This document shows positions 26,056 to 34,058 of a stretch of DNA of 34,427 bases, one piece after another. Positions within the stretch are counted from its first letter, which is position 1, and each line of letters opens with the position of its first letter. The notes beneath the pieces are model-generated. The model was not told the origin of the DNA. It saw nothing but the letters and a program-made list of their open reading frames with translations, and did not search any database. The translations under genes and the position numbers were made by a program. The DNA lies in assembly GCA_024401115.1 (NCBI GenBank), contig JAKSLP010000033.1, forward strand, positions 1 to 34,427, written 5' to 3'. The DNA comes from Bacteroidaceae bacterium. Lineage in GTDB: Bacteria; Bacteroidota; Bacteroidia; Bacteroidales; Bacteroidaceae.

Positions 26056-27276
26056 TTAGAAACGAATACCAAATTCTACAGATGCCTCGCAATAATTCTG
26101 GTCACCCAGATTTTCATGAACATAAGCCAAACGTGGCTGGAACCACATATTCTTATGTACCTGAATACTTGGAGAAACGGAATAGATTGAACGGGTGGTA
26201 TTCTTGGTACCATCGTCCTGATATGCATCATACTTCAACCAAGTCTTCACTACATTGCTGCAAGGAATACCCAATGTTGCATACCAACCTTGAGCACGTC
26301 CAGTTCCTGCCCAAGTACCATCTTTCTGATAATCAGAAACCTTGTGACCTACAGAATGACCGTACTCAGAACGGAATGTCCAATCGTCCTTATCATAGAA
26401 GATAGAGAACATATAGCGGTCACGGTTAACAGTTACGCCTTTGTAAGCAGCATCGGTACAGGTAAAGTTACCGGTCCAACCCCAAGCAGCCAGGGTCAAG
26501 CCCTTGATTGGCTGAATCTGGATGGTACCAGACAAGTCCTTCTGCGAGTTTGCATCCGATGCGTTGATGGTCTGACCGTTTGATACCATAAACTGATAGT
26601 GAATCAAACTGTGCTGATCCTGACCTACAGGGAACAAATCACCCTGGAACTGGATACCCTGGTCACGGCCGCCGCCATTATCATATCCAATAAAGTCGGC
26701 CTGTGCTGCCAACTTGGCTGTCACCTGTGCATAAGCGCCATCATGGTACTCGTAAGGATTGTATGGGCACTCGAAACCGAATACACGGATGAACTGACCT
26801 GCCTTAATCTGGAACTCTTTGTACTTCTTCCACTCCAACCAGTAGTCCTTTACGTGGAAACTGGCATTTGAGGTCTGCAACTGCAACAGGTAAGCAAAGT
26901 CATCAAACAATGTACCCTTCACGTACAAACGGACGTTCTTCTGCTTGAAACCATCACCTGAGTGAGCTCCATCCTTACCGCTGTAATAGAAACCGGCCAT
27001 GTAGTAACCGCCAAAACTTGGTGCAGAAGCATACTTGGTGATGTTTGCGCCATATTCCTTCTTTTCGCCGGCACCGTCATTTTCCCAACCCTTTGCAATA
27101 GCATCGTTCAGGTACTTGGTTACAAAACCTTCCTCAAATGTATCCTGAGGAGTGAAACCTGCGGTCTGCTTTTCAGTCTTCAGCGAATCACCCACCTCTG
27201 TTGTTTCAGGGGTAGTCTCCGCCAAAACAGGCATAGCCATCATAGTGGCTACCGCCATAGTAAATAATGCTTTCAT
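26056..27276 (-). CDS. Outer-membrane porin, OprP/OprO-like, within the lactate operon
   Basis: A 406-residue protein with an N-terminal signal peptide (ending near VLAETT) and alternating hydrophobic beta-strands that end in FGIRF with a C-terminal Phe, as in outer-membrane barrels. It resembles the phosphate-selective porin O/P family used broadly in Bacteroidetes. The motifs KNVRLYVKGTLFDDFAYLLQLQ and FQIKAGQFIRVFGFECPYNPYEY are typical of this group. Lying between the D-lactate dehydrogenase and lctP genes with gaps of 22 and 30 bases, it probably serves passage of lactate or related anions through the outer membrane; selectivity is not shown. Confidence 0.85.
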   Translation of the reverse strand: MKALFTMAVATMMAMPVLAETTPETTEVGDSLKTEKQTAGFTPQDTFEEGFVTKYLNDAIAKGWENDGAGEKKEYGANITKYASAPSFGGYYMAGFYYSGKDGAHSGDGFKQKNVRLYVKGTLFDDFAYLLQLQTSNASFHVKDYWLEWKKYKEFQIKAGQFIRVFGFECPYNPYEYHDGAYAQVTAKLAAQADFIGYDNGGGRDQGIQFQGDLFPVGQDQHSLIHYQFMVSNGQTINASDANSQKDLSGTIQIQPIKGLTLAAWGWTGNFTCTDAAYKGVTVNRDRYMFSIFYDKDDWTFRSEYGHSVGHKVSDYQKDGTWAGTGRAQGWYATLGIPCSNVVKTWLKYDAYQDDGTKNTTRSIYSVSPSIQVHKNMWFQPRLAYVHENLGDQNYCEASVEFGIRF

Positions 27277-27298
27277 ATATTATATTATAAGGTTAACT

Positions 27299-30178
27299 TT
27301 ATTCAATAGGTGTTGTGCACTCGTCCACCAGATAAGCGATGGATACGTATGGAACACCAGTATTGGTATGCAAACCAATCTCACAGGTACGGCTGTTGCT
27401 GTAACCGATCTGGATGTTATTTGCCTCCAACTGAGGTTTCAGCTTGCGCAAAGCATACTTGTTCACCTCAGGATGGGTAAATCCACGGTCACCTGCAAAT
27501 CCGCAACAACCTACCTCCTCAGGAACAACCACCTTAGTAGAACACTTCTTAGCCAGACCGATGATGGTATCAGCCAATCCCATCAGACGCATAGAACAGG
27601 TTACATGAACGGCTACAGGACGGTCGATTGGATTGAACTTCAAGAATGGAACCAGGAATGTACTGATAAACTCTGCAGGTTCATACAGCTTCATCTGCTT
27701 GATGCAATGGCGCATACGGTGCAGACATGGGCTCTGGTCACACAATACTGGATACTTACCCTGCTCACTGGCCTCCCAAAGAGCAGCCTCCAGTTCCTTT
27801 ACCTTGCGGTCTGCAATATCCATCATACCCTTGCTCTCCCAAATGGTACCACAGCAAAGTTTCTGCATATTCTTAGGATAAATCACCTCATAGCCAGCCT
27901 TGTTCAACAGGGCGGTCATCTTATTTACCAGTGGCTCCTTAACCGGAGAATCCTTAGCAGTGCCCATGGTCTGGTTGATACAGCTTGGGAAGTATACTAC
28001 CTTACGCTCAGCCTTCACTGCACTGGCAGGAACGCCATACAAGGCCTTAGGCATAGATGCACACCATTTTGGCAAACCAGCAGCATGCATGGCTCCACCA
28101 ATAGCATTCATGGCAGTTGTACCCAAAATGGTATGTCCCAAGTTTGCCAATGACAATACTGGGCGCAAGCTGCTCTTGATGCCCTCGAAGTGGTTTGCAG
28201 CAAAATTACCCACATTGTAGCCAAATGAACCAGGCTGCAAACTTTCCTGTCGGATCAGGTGAGTCAGATCGGCAATGTTGATACCCATTGGACATGAGGT
28301 TGAGCACAAGCCATCGCCGGCACAAGTCTCATTACCCGGATACTGATACTGCTTCTTCAGCAACTCCAAACGTGCTGGATCCTCACCGGTCTGCTGCAAG
28401 CGAGAAATCTCACGACGGATGACCATACGCTGACGTGAAGACATGGTAAATCCGCAAGTCACACAGTTCACCTCACAGAAACCGCACTCTATACACTTGT
28501 TCAGTTTCGCATAAATGCTCTCTGCCAGTTCCTTATCTGGATCCAGGTCGGTAACCTTCAGCAGAGGCAGAGGCTTGATGTTCTTGATATGGCAGGTTGG
28601 GTCATCGTTAAAGATAACACCGGTATTGATCAAATTCTTTGGATCGAACAGAGCCTTCACCTTCTTCATCAGCTGATGAGCCTCGGTACCCCACTCATGC
28701 TCAACGAATGGAGCCATATTACGGCCGGTTCCGTGCTCAGCCTTCAGTGAGCCGTCATACTTATCCACAACCAGAGCGATAACGTCATCCATCAGTTTCT
28801 CGTAACGCTCGGTATCAGCTGGAGTCTTGAAACTCTGGTTGATAATAAAGTGATAGTTACCCTCCAGTGCATGACCATAGATACATGCATCGTCATAACC
28901 GTGACGAGCCAGCAACTGCTGCAACTCTACGGTTGCCTCAGGCAAGTCTTCGATTGGGAAGGCAACGTCCTCAATCAAACAGGTTGTTCCCGGTTCGCGC
29001 ATACCGCCCACACTTGGGAAAATACCGGAACGGATAGCCCAGAACTTAGAATATTCAGCCACATTCTCGGTAAAGGTGAATGGGATGTAATCCTCGAACT
29101 GCTTCAGGCAATCCAGCACCATCTGCTTCTGTGCCTCCATCTGCTCCTGACTCAGGCACTTTACCTCAGTCAATACAGCGGTAAGACCAGTGATGTCTGC
29201 ATTTGCACCAAATTTCTGGCGCTGTTCCTCAACATATTTCAGATAAACAGGATCATCAACAGAAGCCAGACTCTTGTAATCCAGCATCTCGGCACTCTTC
29301 ACGATAGGGCCGTCCTGATCCACCAATTTCTTCATAGCCACAACCGCACGGCAAGACTCCTTCATGGTTGGGAAATAAAGCATAGCGGTCGACTTGGCGG
29401 TCTCCTCAGGAACGGTATTCATGGTAATCTCCGACATGAAAGCCAGAGTACCCTCGCTACCAACCATCAAGTGAGCAATAATCTCAAAAGGATCCTCGTA
29501 AGCGATGAACGGACGAATATTCAAACCAGTCACATTCTTGATGGTATACTTCTTCTGAATACGGTCATGCAAAGCCTTATTGGACTTCACCTCATCACGC
29601 AAAGCCTCGATGCCTTTCACGAAATCAGGGTGAGAAGCCTTGAATGCCTCACGGCTCTTGGCATCGCCAGTATCCAAAACAGTACCATCGGCAAGGACGA
29701 TTCGTGCGCTCTGCATCATCTTGTCACTATTGGCATGAGTACCACAGTTCATACCGGAAGCATTGTTCATCACAATACCGCCAATCATGGCACTCTTGAT
29801 ACTTGCAGGATCGGGACCAAGCTTCTGGCCGAAAGGAGCCAGCAACTGATTTACACGATGGCCCACCAAACCAGGCTGCATAGTAATCTTCTTACCATTA
29901 TCTGCAATAGTATACTTTTCCCAATTCTTACCGGCAACAATCAGAACCGAATCGGTAATACTCTGACCGCTAAGAGCGGTACCTGCCGCACGGAATGTAA
30001 CTGGAATGTCATACTTATCTGACAGAACCAAAAGTTTAGAAACCTCGTCCTCGCTGGCAGAACGAATAACGATTTGAGGAATATGACGGTAAAAACCGGC
30101 ATCAGTACCCCACGCCAGACGGCGTAATTCATCCGTATAAATTCGCTCCTGTGGAATAAATTGACGGACATCATTCAA
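27299..30178 (-). CDS. FAD/Fe-S D-lactate dehydrogenase-type oxidoreductase
   Basis: A 959-residue protein. In order: an FAD-binding PCMH domain (IVIRSASEDEV, then FRAAGTALSGQS), an FAD-linked oxidase C-terminal domain (YGHALEGNYHF, EHGTGRN), two 4Fe-4S clusters (CIECGFCEVNC, CAGDGLCSTSC) and two CCG cysteine domains (KLCCGTIWESKG, GCCGFAGDRG). The layout is like GlcD fused to GlcF, used for D-lactate or glycolate; D-lactate is favoured by the LctP-LutABC context. The only usable in-frame start in the upstream stretch is TTG at 30178. Eight codons earlier lies an in-frame ATG followed at once by TAA (30202-30197), and the residues between read like a normal N-terminal end, so codon 2 may be a nonsense mutation. 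It heads the operon. Confidence 0.88.
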   Translation of the reverse strand: MNDVRQFIPQERIYTDELRRLAWGTDAGFYRHIPQIVIRSASEDEVSKLLVLSDKYDIPVTFRAAGTALSGQSITDSVLIVAGKNWEKYTIADNGKKITMQPGLVGHRVNQLLAPFGQKLGPDPASIKSAMIGGIVMNNASGMNCGTHANSDKMMQSARIVLADGTVLDTGDAKSREAFKASHPDFVKGIEALRDEVKSNKALHDRIQKKYTIKNVTGLNIRPFIAYEDPFEIIAHLMVGSEGTLAFMSEITMNTVPEETAKSTAMLYFPTMKESCRAVVAMKKLVDQDGPIVKSAEMLDYKSLASVDDPVYLKYVEEQRQKFGANADITGLTAVLTEVKCLSQEQMEAQKQMVLDCLKQFEDYIPFTFTENVAEYSKFWAIRSGIFPSVGGMREPGTTCLIEDVAFPIEDLPEATVELQQLLARHGYDDACIYGHALEGNYHFIINQSFKTPADTERYEKLMDDVIALVVDKYDGSLKAEHGTGRNMAPFVEHEWGTEAHQLMKKVKALFDPKNLINTGVIFNDDPTCHIKNIKPLPLLKVTDLDPDKELAESIYAKLNKCIECGFCEVNCVTCGFTMSSRQRMVIRREISRLQQTGEDPARLELLKKQYQYPGNETCAGDGLCSTSCPMGINIADLTHLIRQESLQPGSFGYNVGNFAANHFEGIKSSLRPVLSLANLGHTILGTTAMNAIGGAMHAAGLPKWCASMPKALYGVPASAVKAERKVVYFPSCINQTMGTAKDSPVKEPLVNKMTALLNKAGYEVIYPKNMQKLCCGTIWESKGMMDIADRKVKELEAALWEASEQGKYPVLCDQSPCLHRMRHCIKQMKLYEPAEFISTFLVPFLKFNPIDRPVAVHVTCSMRLMGLADTIIGLAKKCSTKVVVPEEVGCCGFAGDRGFTHPEVNKYALRKLKPQLEANNIQIGYSNSRTCEIGLHTNTGVPYVSIAYLVDECTTPIE

Positions 30179-30244
30179 GAAATTGGAATAATTTGATTAC
30201 ATATTAGTGTTATGTTAGTATTATGCATTAAGTGTATTCAATAA

Positions 30245-30252
30245 CAAAAATA
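30245..30252 (-). promoter_or_regulatory. Probable -7 box of the lactate operon
   Basis: On the minus strand this reads TATTTTTG, matching TAnnTTTG, about 66 bases before the TTG start of the dehydrogenase gene. There is no clear TTTG at the -33 spacing. It gives the operon a leader of roughly 55-60 bases that contains the ATG-TAA pair. Confidence 0.4.
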
Positions 30253-30307
30253 CGACAAAATATCCACCTTTTAAAGATGTTAAGGTTTATTAACGCAAAA
30301 ATATGCC

Positions 30308-30315
30308 TATCTTTG
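30308..30315 (+). promoter_or_regulatory. -7 box of the EamA transporter gene
   Basis: TATCTTTG matches TAnnTTTG and lies 18 bases upstream of the ATG. A TTTA at 30286-30289 is a partial -33 match with 18-base spacing. It is divergent from the lactate operon promoter. Confidence 0.55.
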
Positions 30316-30333
30316 CATAAAAATTGAGCAATT

Positions 30334-31209
30334 ATGGCAACAAAGGAAACAAGAGGCTTTATAAACGGTATAATTTCGGGAATTTCCTTCGGACTTATCC
30401 CTTTATTTTCCATACCCGTAATAGCCCTAGGCATGGGAAATATCAGCATTTTGGTATACCGTTTCCTGTTCGGAAGCCTAGGTCTGCTGGCTGCTCTTCT
30501 GTTGCGTCGCACTCCTATGCAAATTTCATGGTCAGCGTTCTGGAGAATCTCTCTGTTATCCTTTTTTTATCTGGGCACAGCACTGGCCACACTGGAGTGT
30601 TATCATTACTTGTCATCGGGTGTGGCTACAGCTCTGGTTTACACTGATCCTATCTGGTGCTCCATTATCGGTCTGCTGTTTTTGGGCGACAGGTTCAACA
30701 TGAAACTGACCATCGCCGTCCTGATGGCCACACTAGGCGTAATGATGCTTACGGATGTGTTTACCGAAGATGGCCAATTCTCGGCCATAGGTATTTTCTG
30801 GGGATTATTCTCCGGCCTCAGTTATGCCCTGTATCTAATCTTTCTTCCCCGCATGAAAATGAAGGACATGCCCAGCCTGAAACTGACATTTTATGTTTTC
30901 TTTTTAGGAATGATCTACCTGATTATTTACAGTCTCATCACCACCGGTGAGATTCAGACAGTTAGTAGCACAAACGGTTGGATTAACCTTATCCTGCTAG
31001 GGCTTATTCCTACTGCACTTAGCAACATATGCGTCACCATGTCGCTTCGTCTCATCGACTCCACCATTGTGGCCATTTTGGGTGCATTCGAGCCCCTCAC
31101 CGCCATGGTGATCGGTATCTGCGTTTTAGGCGAAACAGCCACCCTACTCAGTATTTCAGGAGCAGTACTCATACTGTTGGCCGTGGGACTACTGACCATC
31201 AGGAAATAA
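30334..31209 (+). CDS. EamA/DMT-superfamily inner-membrane transporter
   Basis: A 291-residue membrane protein with about ten helices in two EamA repeats, the drug/metabolite transporter superfamily layout. Residues TALVYTDPIWCSIIGLLFLGDRF near the end of the first repeat and LGAFEPLTAMVIGICVLGETAT in the second show the typical repeat endings. Substrates of such transporters range from amino acids to nucleotide sugars and cannot be read from sequence. It is transcribed divergently from the lactate operon, so a role in export or import linked to lactate use is only a guess. It ends five bases from the convergent GH88 gene, with no terminator between them. Confidence 0.87.
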   Translation: MATKETRGFINGIISGISFGLIPLFSIPVIALGMGNISILVYRFLFGSLGLLAALLLRRTPMQISWSAFWRISLLSFFYLGTALATLECYHYLSSGVATALVYTDPIWCSIIGLLFLGDRFNMKLTIAVLMATLGVMMLTDVFTEDGQFSAIGIFWGLFSGLSYALYLIFLPRMKMKDMPSLKLTFYVFFLGMIYLIIYSLITTGEIQTVSSTNGWINLILLGLIPTALSNICVTMSLRLIDSTIVAILGAFEPLTAMVIGICVLGETATLLSISGAVLILLAVGLLTIRK

Positions 31210-31214
31210 AAGAC

Positions 31215-32435
31215 TTACTTTTCCTTACTCTGAATCTTTTTGAGTCTCGTCAATGCCTCGACATAGTAATAGTCGGCATAACTGAGGGGGACATCCACCT
31301 CAGTACCATTGGGGCGATGGCCGGTGCTGTGCATCAGGATAAAACCATGATGACTGCCTAAAGAAGCCAAATAATCAGAGCTTGAAAGACTTTGAAGCTG
31401 GTGGGCAGCAAACTGCAGCCATTCCTTTCGCTCTAGGCTTTGGGTGTCCAACATATAGAGTTCCAGCAAGGCACTAGCCATGATGGCTGCAGCCGATGCA
31501 TCACGCTGAGTATCAGATATCTCTGGGCAATCGAAATCCCAATAGGGAATCAAATCATCCGGCCAGTTGGTGCGATGAATCAGATACTTGGCAATCTGCT
31601 GTGCCTGCTGCAAATAGAGACTATTCCCTGTTTCCCGGAACATCATGGTATAACCATATAATCCCCAAGCTTGTCCACGGGCCCATGCACTCTCATCAGC
31701 ATATCCTTGTGCGGTTTGGCGATGCATGACCTCACCTGTCTGGGCATCATAATCCACCACATGATAGCAGGAGTAATCGGGACGGTAATGGTTCTTCTGT
31801 GTTTGCTGGGCATGCGAATCGGCTACCTGCAGCAGCAGGCTGTCATTATCCAGATGTCCTACAAACTCCAACAATTCCAGATTCATCATATTATCAATAA
31901 TAACGGCATTCTGCCACTGTTTGGGCCAATCCCACGATTTTATTACACCGGCTTTAGGCATGAATCGCCCTGCCAGATTCTTGGCTCCATTACGCAGGAC
32001 AGAGAGGTAAGTGCTATCGGAAGTGATGCGGAAAGCCTGCCCATAACTGCATTGAAGCATGAATCCTATGTCGTGTGAACCTTTTTCATCCTTCACCGGT
32101 TCTACCCTCTGGGTAAATTCCTTGGCCAGTTCCCGCAGCTGAAGGTTGTCAGGTTGTTGTTCACTCAACATCCAAAGAGTTCCCGGAAAAAAACCACAGC
32201 ACCACCAGTGTATATCACTGGTTACCAGATTACCTTCTTCATCCAAAGTCTTCGGAAAGCGGTCGGGTTGGTCTTGCAATTCCTGTGCCAGAAGCATGGA
32301 TTGCTGGACGGCATGTTGGAATATGCTATCGATTTGATTAATGGAAAGTCCACAATCCGGTGAAGCAGGTTCACCATCTGTACAGGAAATGAACAGAGAA
32401 ATGCCCAACAGGGCTGTCAGTAGTGTTTGTCTCAT
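31215..32435 (-). CDS. Glycoside hydrolase family 88 lipoprotein (unsaturated uronyl hydrolase type)
   Basis: A 406-residue GH88 enzyme. I start it at ATG 32435 because it gives a lipoprotein signal (MRQTLLTALLGISLFISC, Cys18); an upstream ATG at 32492 lies over the promoter box and would add 19 residues that disrupt the signal. The alpha/alpha-barrel sequence contains DIHWWCCGFFPGTLWML and YADESAWARGQAWGLYG; the Asp of the latter is in the conserved GH88 motif. Members remove 4,5-unsaturated uronic acids from oligosaccharides made by polysaccharide lyases acting on glycosaminoglycans, pectin or ulvan; which one applies is not shown. No lyase or SusCD genes are close, so it is an isolated gene. 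Confidence 0.88.
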   Translation of the reverse strand: MRQTLLTALLGISLFISCTDGEPASPDCGLSINQIDSIFQHAVQQSMLLAQELQDQPDRFPKTLDEEGNLVTSDIHWWCCGFFPGTLWMLSEQQPDNLQLRELAKEFTQRVEPVKDEKGSHDIGFMLQCSYGQAFRITSDSTYLSVLRNGAKNLAGRFMPKAGVIKSWDWPKQWQNAVIIDNMMNLELLEFVGHLDNDSLLLQVADSHAQQTQKNHYRPDYSCYHVVDYDAQTGEVMHRQTAQGYADESAWARGQAWGLYGYTMMFRETGNSLYLQQAQQIAKYLIHRTNWPDDLIPYWDFDCPEISDTQRDASAAAIMASALLELYMLDTQSLERKEWLQFAAHQLQSLSSSDYLASLGSHHGFILMHSTGHRPNGTEVDVPLSYADYYYVEALTRLKKIQSKEK

Positions 32436-32480
32436 AATGCTGTGCAAGGTATTATTTCTATTGAATGTCTTCGATTTTTC

Positions 32481-32519
32481 GCAAATATACACATTATTCG
32501 TATTTTACAAATCAAATGA
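32481..32519 (-). promoter_or_regulatory. 39-bp promoter module upstream of the GH88 gene (copy 1)
   Basis: Read on the minus strand, it has TTTG elements and TATATTTG (32482-32489), matching TAnnTTTG, with one TTTG at 18 bases and one at 23 bases. It ends 46 bases before the GH88 start. It matches copy 2 at 33919-33957 at 33 of 39 positions without gaps. Confidence 0.7.
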
Positions 32520-32758
32520 GGGGAAAATCCTTGGTAAAAGTCGTTTATTTGCCTTCTGCATGCAAAGTTACTGCATCAGCAAATCCGGGTTGGCACTTTA
32601 TAGCGTTTTCTGGCACATTTTGGCACTTCAAACCATTCATCTCCGTTTCAACAAAGCAGGGGAACACCATTTCCACTCCTTCGTTATAACATTGATTTAC
32701 ACACGCATTAGCCCCATTTCAACACCGTTTGGAAACAGGGTATAAAAAGGGCTTTCAA

Positions 32759-32791
32759 ACGGAGGTGATACGGAGGTAATACGGAGGTGAA
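32759..32791. repeat. Three tandem 11-bp repeats with Shine-Dalgarno-like cores
   Basis: The units are ACGGAGGTGAT, ACGGAGGTAAT and ACGGAGGTGAA, in direct tandem order. GGAGGTGAT is perfectly complementary to the 16S rRNA 3' end; read on the minus strand, the ATPase mRNA would carry CACCTCC, ACCTCC, CACCTCC, an anti-Shine-Dalgarno copy, just after the stop codon at 32798. The function is unknown. Confidence 0.75.
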
Positions 32792-32797
32792 AGAGAC

Positions 32798-33859
32798 TTA
32801 ATGAAGAATCCAACGACCGAAGAAGGGGTCTTCCAACTCGTAGGTGGTTGTCTTAATCACATATCCGCGCTTCACTAGTCGTTTCAAGGCACTGAATGTG
32901 GTACTGGTCGGCAGACTACGATCAGACAACGGATTATTCTGTGTGGCCAGAACCTGCAGAATTCTTCTATCAGTACGGTTCATTCCCGTCCAAAGACGTT
33001 CATAATCCAAATCATGCTCTGCCACTTGCTGAACAATCGCATTTTCCACCACGTTCTCAACCAGCCCCTGGTATACGATGCAATTATACACAGCAGCAGC
33101 CAGTTGCTGGGTATAATAGGGATGCTCATGAGTAAAACTCAAGATATCGTTACAGATTGCCAACTTCCGGTCTTCAGGCATTTCTGGCAGACGATTCACC
33201 AGATAGTCCAAGAAATCATCATGAGGAATCTTCTTCAAGTTCATTCGCTGACCAAAATGATAGAAAGGCGATTTCTTCTTTTCGAAAATCTCATCCATCA
33301 TGGATTCCAGACTGCCCATGAAGATGTAATTCAGTCCTTCCTGCCGCTGTATAATAGCCCTCAATTGTTTGGCTAGCGTCTTATCTATTTCATTGATTTC
33401 CTGAAATTCATCGAGCACTACTATCAGACGCTTTTCTGGTGATGTAACCTTAGCAACAAGCTCCATGGCATCTTCCAGAATGACAGAAGAATTTTCCACA
33501 GAAGGCATAAAGCTTACGTCCCACCCATCTGTCATAGGATTGTACGATACGGTTGGTGCAATACGGAAATGTGACATCATGTGCTTTATCTTTTCCATTT
33601 TGTACAAACGAAACACCCCACGCAGAATCTGTGCCGCCAGATTCTCCACGCTAAGCACTTTCATGAAATCGATAGTAATGGAAGGACGCCCCAGTTGCAC
33701 CAGAGCTTTTGCAACCAAACTGCTCTTACCAAAACGTCGAGGAGAAATCAGCACCAGGTGATTCTCGCTATCCAGCAACTGCTTTACCTTTTCCAGTTCT
33801 AAAACACGGTCAGTAAAGTATTCATTTTGTACTATTGTACCAAACTTAAATGGATTCAT
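32798..33859 (-). CDS. Archaeal-type (STAND-like) AAA ATPase, ATP-binding protein
   Basis: A 353-residue ATPase of the archaeal ATPase_2-like group. Walker A is SPRRFGKSSLV near the N-terminus, Walker B is RLIVVLDEFQEIN with the DE pair, and the arginine-containing block IFMGSLESMMDEIF follows. A C-terminal winged-helix-like region is LSDRSLPTSTTFSALKRLVKRGYV. This class is abundant in archaea and present in many copies in Bacteroidales, where the function is unknown; signalling or toxin-like control roles have been suggested for relatives. It stands alone on the minus strand, with an own promoter module and repetitive sequence at both ends, which could point to a mobile or duplicated unit. 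There is no nuclease domain (such as a PD-(D/E)XK end) that I can see. Confidence 0.8.
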   Translation of the reverse strand: MNPFKFGTIVQNEYFTDRVLELEKVKQLLDSENHLVLISPRRFGKSSLVAKALVQLGRPSITIDFMKVLSVENLAAQILRGVFRLYKMEKIKHMMSHFRIAPTVSYNPMTDGWDVSFMPSVENSSVILEDAMELVAKVTSPEKRLIVVLDEFQEINEIDKTLAKQLRAIIQRQEGLNYIFMGSLESMMDEIFEKKKSPFYHFGQRMNLKKIPHDDFLDYLVNRLPEMPEDRKLAICNDILSFTHEHPYYTQQLAAAVYNCIVYQGLVENVVENAIVQQVAEHDLDYERLWTGMNRTDRRILQVLATQNNPLSDRSLPTSTTFSALKRLVKRGYVIKTTTYELEDPFFGRWILH

Positions 33860-33889
33860 ATCAAATCTTTATTGCATGCGAAGTTTTTC

Positions 33890-33919
33890 GTTGCGAAATT
33901 TTTCGCACAATATTTTCCG
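33890..33919. repeat. Two adjacent 15-base GCGAA-rich repeats before the ATPase gene
   Basis: Around 33897-33925 the two units TGCGAAGTTTTTCGT and TGCGAAATTTTTCGC follow each other directly and differ at two positions. Each unit is itself partly palindromic (GCGAA...TTCG). They lie in the leader of the ATPase gene between its promoter module and its ATG. The exact edges are approximate. Confidence 0.45.
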
Positions 33920-33957
33920 CAAATATACGCAATATTTGTAATATACAAGTCAAATGA
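33919..33957 (-). promoter_or_regulatory. 39-bp promoter module upstream of the ATPase gene (copy 2)
   Basis: On the minus strand it includes TTTG-type elements and TATATTTG (33920-33927), the TAnnTTTG box. It is ungapped relative to copy 1 (33 of 39 identical) and has the same strand, placed 60 bases upstream of the ATPase ATG. It probably drives that gene. Confidence 0.7.
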
Positions 33958-34012
33958 TAGAAAAGATTGCTGTTGTGCGAAACTAATTCGATTACGAATC
34001 GCGCAATAGGTT

Positions 34013-34050
34013 AAAATTTAAGACGCGGGTATTTGCCCACGCCTTAAATT
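34013..34050. terminator. Stem-loop after the right-edge lipoprotein gene
   Basis: AAATTTAAGACGCGGG and CCCACGCCTTAAATTT pair over 14 of 16 positions with a 6-base loop. It lies just after the TAA at 34059-34061 of the minus-strand lipoprotein reading frame. The minus strand ends the stem in AAATTT, a weak T run, so the terminator call is moderate. Confidence 0.5.
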
Positions 34051-34058
34051 TATATCTT

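Larger units (their letters stand above)
32436..32797. other. Noncoding gap of 362 bases holding a promoter module and several short repeats
   Basis: No convincing gene is seen. From left to right it holds the GH88 leader and promoter module (32481-32519), three TGGCAC sequences starting at 32591, 32611 and 32621, a 7-bp inverted repeat CCGTTTG/CAAACGG (32725-32731 and 32756-32762), and three 11-bp tandem repeats (32759-32791). The plus strand of the latter has Shine-Dalgarno-like GGAGGTGA cores; the only ORF after it, from ATG 32801, has 25 codons and is antisense to the ATPase gene. Confidence 0.7.

Noticed and set aside
28850..30022. Plus-strand ORF of 390 codons opposite the D-lactate dehydrogenase gene
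   Set aside because: It is the antisense of a clear, motif-rich gene; the translated sequence is rich in His, Gln, Thr, Ile and has no domain. Similar antisense frames at 27152-28153 and 2626-4014 were rejected for the same reason.
32591..32640. Sigma-54-like promoter at TGGCAC
   Set aside because: None of the three TGGCAC copies has TTGC at the required -12 spacing.
32759..32791. CRISPR-type repeat
   Set aside because: Units are adjacent 11-bp copies without spacers; no array or cas gene is in the window.
32801..32878. 25-codon ORF after the Shine-Dalgarno-like repeats
   Set aside because: It is very short, antisense to the ATPase end, and its last Shine-Dalgarno copy is far from its ATG; no sign of a real peptide.
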